From Mixophyes australis (taxonomy: Eukaryota; Chordata; Amphibia; Anura; Limnodynastidae): DNA of 64,000 nt. How positions within the stretch are numbered: position 1 is the stretch's first letter; the number at the start of each line of letters is the position of its first letter. Of this stretch, positions 60,545 to 64,000 are shown in pieces. The position numbers and the translations under genes are program-made. The notes below the pieces were generated by a model. It saw nothing but the letters and a program-made list of their open reading frames with translations. It did no database searches and was not told the origin of the DNA. The stretch is from positions 19,306,504 to 19,370,503 of the forward strand of contig JAVHZZ010000003.1 of the NCBI GenBank assembly GCA_036250195.1. The letters run 5' to 3'.

Positions 60545-62875
60545 TAAGTGACATGGATAAATATTTTATTTCAGGACCAGTCACAAATGCTGCCAGAGTT
60601 TTCTGTCACCTTAGTCCTAAACCCTTTTGGCTCTTTACCGATGCTGTGCAAATCATTCATCATTTAAATAAGTTTTATTGAGTTTTACAGAATAAACAGA
60701 TTAAATATAAGGCATAATGAAAATCATGTTACTGCTCCTGATATGAACATTTTGAAATAGTATCAGATCATAATAGGAGCATGTAGACAAGTTTTTCTTA
60801 AATATTCTGAAAAATTACAAATCAACATTATATAATGACAGATAGGGAATAGGAGATGGAAAGGAGGAAGGGATCAGAGAAAGGAGAGGGAGGCAGGGCC
60901 ATTTTGCAACATCCAGAAAAACACTATATAATGATCAGAGGTTTCAAATTACAAGTTCTGCAGGAACTAAAACAATAGTAAATCCTATTTAAAGTGGAGG
61001 GGATGACGATATTGTGTTTCTGAGCCTTCAACAGGTGATTTCAGGCAGAAGTTTTCTTGCAAGTACTAAGATATATTCTAGCAAGTTGTGCACCCAGTGG
61101 AATCAGTTTAGTAAGACACAATCATTTTATGTGGACCTTTAACACCAATTCCTACCCCCCAAAAAAAGGTAAAAACATGCAAGGAAAGAAGACTCAATAA
61201 CTAGCTTTGTTCATGCAGAAAAGCTTTAAGACGTGGATCACTATACATTGCCACATTTATGTGAAAGGCGGTCCCAAATATCAAACTGCTGATTCTCTGT
61301 AACTCTGTTGTCTGTTCTTATCTCCTGACAAATGTTTTCTGTTATATAGAATTCCATTGCTACAAATATATGTAGCCATTTATTGTACCCTATAAGAGAG
61401 GTCATAATGAGCGGGGCTGAGATTATAGAACGGAAGAATGTCTAAATGGAAATCTAAATTACATTTTACTTCTTCTGTGTTATACTTTAATTTTCACTTC
61501 CCAGAACAAGGCTCCCTAAGCCAGTCCACACAAACAGCTAAACAATTCTTAGCCTGAGCCTGTGTGAGCTCCCCTCCCTAGGTATTAACAATCGGGCATG
61601 GTAATGTCCTCTCACAGGGGAGTCTGCTGCATAAAGCGAAAATAACAGAGGCTACGATTCTGTCTTTGAGAAACTATTTTGAAATAGATTTTTTTTCCCC
61701 TGTTATTTCAGTCTAGGAAACATTTCTCCATCTTTGTCTCTTGCCGCAAATTAGTTAATTCTCGGAAAACCGCGTTCCATATCCTTCCGAGTCAACTGTG
61801 ATTTATAAATCAGCGGATCCCATGCTGCTTAAAATAAGAAGCCTAGAAAGGGCTCCAAGAATAGACCTCTGCGGAGACAAAATCATGTCCTCCGCTAGCG
61901 ATTTTGTGATGATCCACAGGTCTGATAATTATTCTAAATAAGAAAACTATTCTTAACCTATTTACCATATATCAGTATGTATAAACCCTATGAACACAGT
62001 TCTACTTATTAAACAAATTCTAGCACTATGCTATCAGCACAGACAAATGCTGAACATTCCCGATGGCTAAAGGCTGACGTTTAACAAGTCGGTTTTAGAT
62101 GGATTATAATTTTGAGTCAACATACCTTAGGAATAGTGCAATATACATTAGAGACAATTTATTGTCACTGCTATAACTTAAGAGTGAGCGCCCCCTAGCT
62201 GCCACTTAAATGTACTGAAGCGGCCAGGTACGGATTCAACAAGCGGATGATTAAAAAGAGCTCAAAATGTGTTTGACATAATATTTTATAATCTTTGTTA
62301 ATGTGATCACAACATTGCTTTCATTAAGGGATTGTGACCCCTACTTATTAAAAAGGTTTTGACGCTTATTGCAGGGATCGAAAACCCCCTAATGCCATGA
62401 TTTACTAATAAAATATATCGCCGTTGTATCTGAGTGATATTCAACTGACCGGCAATACTGGTCAGGAGCTGCACATGACCTAGTTAGATGGTTCTTACAT
62501 CCACAGTGAAACTGAAATCCCCTGCAACTCTGCAGGAATGCCGCAACAGCACAGAGGAAACTGGTGGCGGCAAAGTTTAGCCTCTTGGGACTCTAGTTGA
62601 CATGTACCTAAATCTAATAAGATATATTTGAGAATAATATCTTGCATGTCCCAGAGATAACATAATAAAACTGAGATTAGTATATAGATTATATTATCTC
62701 CAAGCTCAAGATATTTTTTAACTTTTCTTTTTTTGGGATTCTAAAACAAGATAAATACTAAACATTCCATAATGGATGTTTAATGCATTTATTCCCTCTC
62801 GATATGTTATTTCTTTGCCACGTTAGACACTGTTACATGAACAACTCAATAAGATTCTTTTCGTTCCTCTTACAG

Positions 62876-63914
62876 TGCAGATGGGGAGTTCGCGATCACT
62901 CACATGACGAAAGCTCACCTGTTTCACAACGGGAAGGTACAGTGGATCCCGCCTGCTATCTACAAGAGCTCCTGCAGCATCGACGTCACCTTCTTCCCTT
63001 TCGATCAGCAGAACTGCAAGATGAAGTTTGGTTCTTGGACGTATGACAAAGCCAACATTGACTTGGAGAGCATGGAGCGCAATGTGGACCTGAAGGACTA
63101 CTGGGAGAGCGGGGAATGGGCGATAGTCAACGCTGTTGGGACGTACAACTCCAAAAAGTACGATTGCTGCACTGAAATATACCCTGACATTACGTACTAC
63201 TTTATTATTAGGAGATTACCCCTGTTCTACACCATTAACTTAATCATCCCATGTCTACTGATCTCCTGCCTTACTGTCCTTGTCTTCTACCTTCCTTCCG
63301 ACTGCGGGGAGAAGATTACTCTATGCATCTCGGTACTTTTGTCTCTCACTGTCTTTCTTCTGCTGATTACGGAAATCATCCCCTCCACGTCACTAGTGAT
63401 CCCACTGATTGGGGAGTACCTCCTCTTCACAATGATTTTCGTCACGCTCTCCATTGTCATCACCGTGTTTGTGCTAAATGTCCACCACCGCTCACCTAGT
63501 ACTCACAAGATGCCTCTTTGGGTGCGTTCGGTCTTCCTGGACCACATACCGAGATGGCTCTTTATGAAGCGGCCACCGGCTCCGGTAGAGGAGATCATCA
63601 GTCAGTACGACACACCAGAGCTTAAACTCAGTACTTCCAAATATTGGATGGAGACCGATGTGGACGAGAAGTGGGGTGAGCCAGAGGCTGAGATGCAACC
63701 TTGCCACGTACATCACATCTCCACCCACAACCACAGCCTTCAGTACCGCTATGACTATAACCATCCGGTGCCTGGGGGGCAATGTCAGACCCCTCGCCAG
63801 ACCAAGGCGGAGAATGTTGAACCTAATTTCTTGCTCTCCCCGAGTATATTAAAAGCTTTAGAAGGAGTTCACTACATAGCAGATCACCTGCGGGCTGAAG
63901 ATGCCGACTTTTCT
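62876..63914 (+). CDS. chrna2: CHRNA2 exon 5 (binding loops B and C, TM1-TM3, cytoplasmic loop)
   Basis: This 1,039-bp exon encodes the last base of codon 126 and residues 127-472. It holds the Cys-loop (C159 and C173, 13 residues apart), loop B tryptophan W180 in GSWTYD, and loop C with Y221, the vicinal pair C223-C224 that defines alpha subunits, and Y228. TM1 (about 241-265), pore-lining TM2 (about 271-292, with [19 protein letters not shown]) and TM3 (about 305-325) follow. The cytoplasmic loop is about 145 residues, short as in CHRNA2 and unlike CHRNA4, and ends [20 protein letters not shown]. The subunit forms pentameric acetylcholine-gated cation channels, usually with beta2 or beta4, in the neuronal plasma membrane. 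The exon ends at TCT before GTAAGT; reading on reaches a stop at 63942, an intronic artefact. TM4 should follow in an exon outside the window. Confidence 0.97.
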
Positions 63915-64000
63915 GTAAGTATAACATCTATCCACACCATGTAGACTTGGTGGACCCAACATGGAAACATCTCAGTAACTGACGATGGTGAATAGGTGCA
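63915..64000 (+). other. chrna2: Start of CHRNA2 intron 5
   Basis: The donor GTAAGTATAA follows the serine codon at the position where neuronal alpha-subunit genes end the large exon. The final exon (VKEDWKY-type start, TM4) is not in the window. Confidence 0.85.

Larger units (their letters stand above)
57318..62875 (+). other. chrna2: CHRNA2 intron 4 (5.6 kb)
   Basis: Phase 2, from GTAAGT to the acceptor TTCCTCTTACAG. It contains a TG-rich array, a (TA)n tract at 59766-59790 and a 148-bp tandem repeat. The rest (59030-59760, 60550-62870) shows no gene; 60840-60890 is purine-rich. Confidence 0.9.

Noticed and set aside
63915..63944. Stop codon at 63942 as the end of the receptor protein
   Set aside because: A strong GTAAGT donor follows the serine codon, and the family continues with TM4 in another exon; the stop is intronic.

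Overview
This is vertebrate nuclear DNA. It carries one recognisable protein-coding gene, a neuronal nicotinic acetylcholine receptor alpha subunit that I assign to CHRNA2 (alpha-2). The gene reads left to right on the + strand over more than 60 kb. Five coding exons are visible: 3306-3375 (signal peptide), 42020-42171, 45868-45912, 57208-57317 and 62876-63914. All have canonical GT/AG borders and compatible phases (1, 0, 0, 2, 0), and together they give 472 codons. The last exon, which encodes TM4 and the C-terminus, lies past the right edge. CHRNA2 is preferred over CHRNA4 because of residues in the ligand-binding domain and the short cytoplasmic loop.

The repeat content (a tRNA-headed SINE, frog-type MITEs and Ty3/gypsy-like LTRs) suggests an amphibian, most likely a frog. 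That is inference from repeat style and protein divergence; the species cannot be fixed from sequence alone.

Layout: 1-2700 is upstream DNA without a gene. At 2709-2874 lies a small hAT-type element with a perfect 8-bp target-site duplication. At 3034-3091 are two close matches to the RE1/NRSE (REST) element, followed by a TATA-like sequence and exon 1. Intron 1 (38.6 kb) is mostly repeats. It has minisatellites of 43, 71, 28, 24, 33 and about 35 bp, a hAT-like element carrying its own minisatellite, a complete 2-kb solo LTR with 5-bp TSD, a degenerate Ty3/gypsy remnant with an RNase H fragment, three SINE copies, and a hAT-like element nested inside a MITE. Introns 2-4 are quieter, but hold another SINE, a Harbinger-like MITE, a hairpin MITE, a TG-rich 16-bp array and a 148-bp tandem repeat.

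No second gene, RNA gene, CRISPR array or prokaryotic feature can be supported. Nearly all the other long open frames are repeats read in frame. The observations most worth following are the paired RE1 sites at the promoter and the roughly 3.5-kb 24-bp array in intron 1, whose sense strand resembles about 147 consecutive 3' splice sites.
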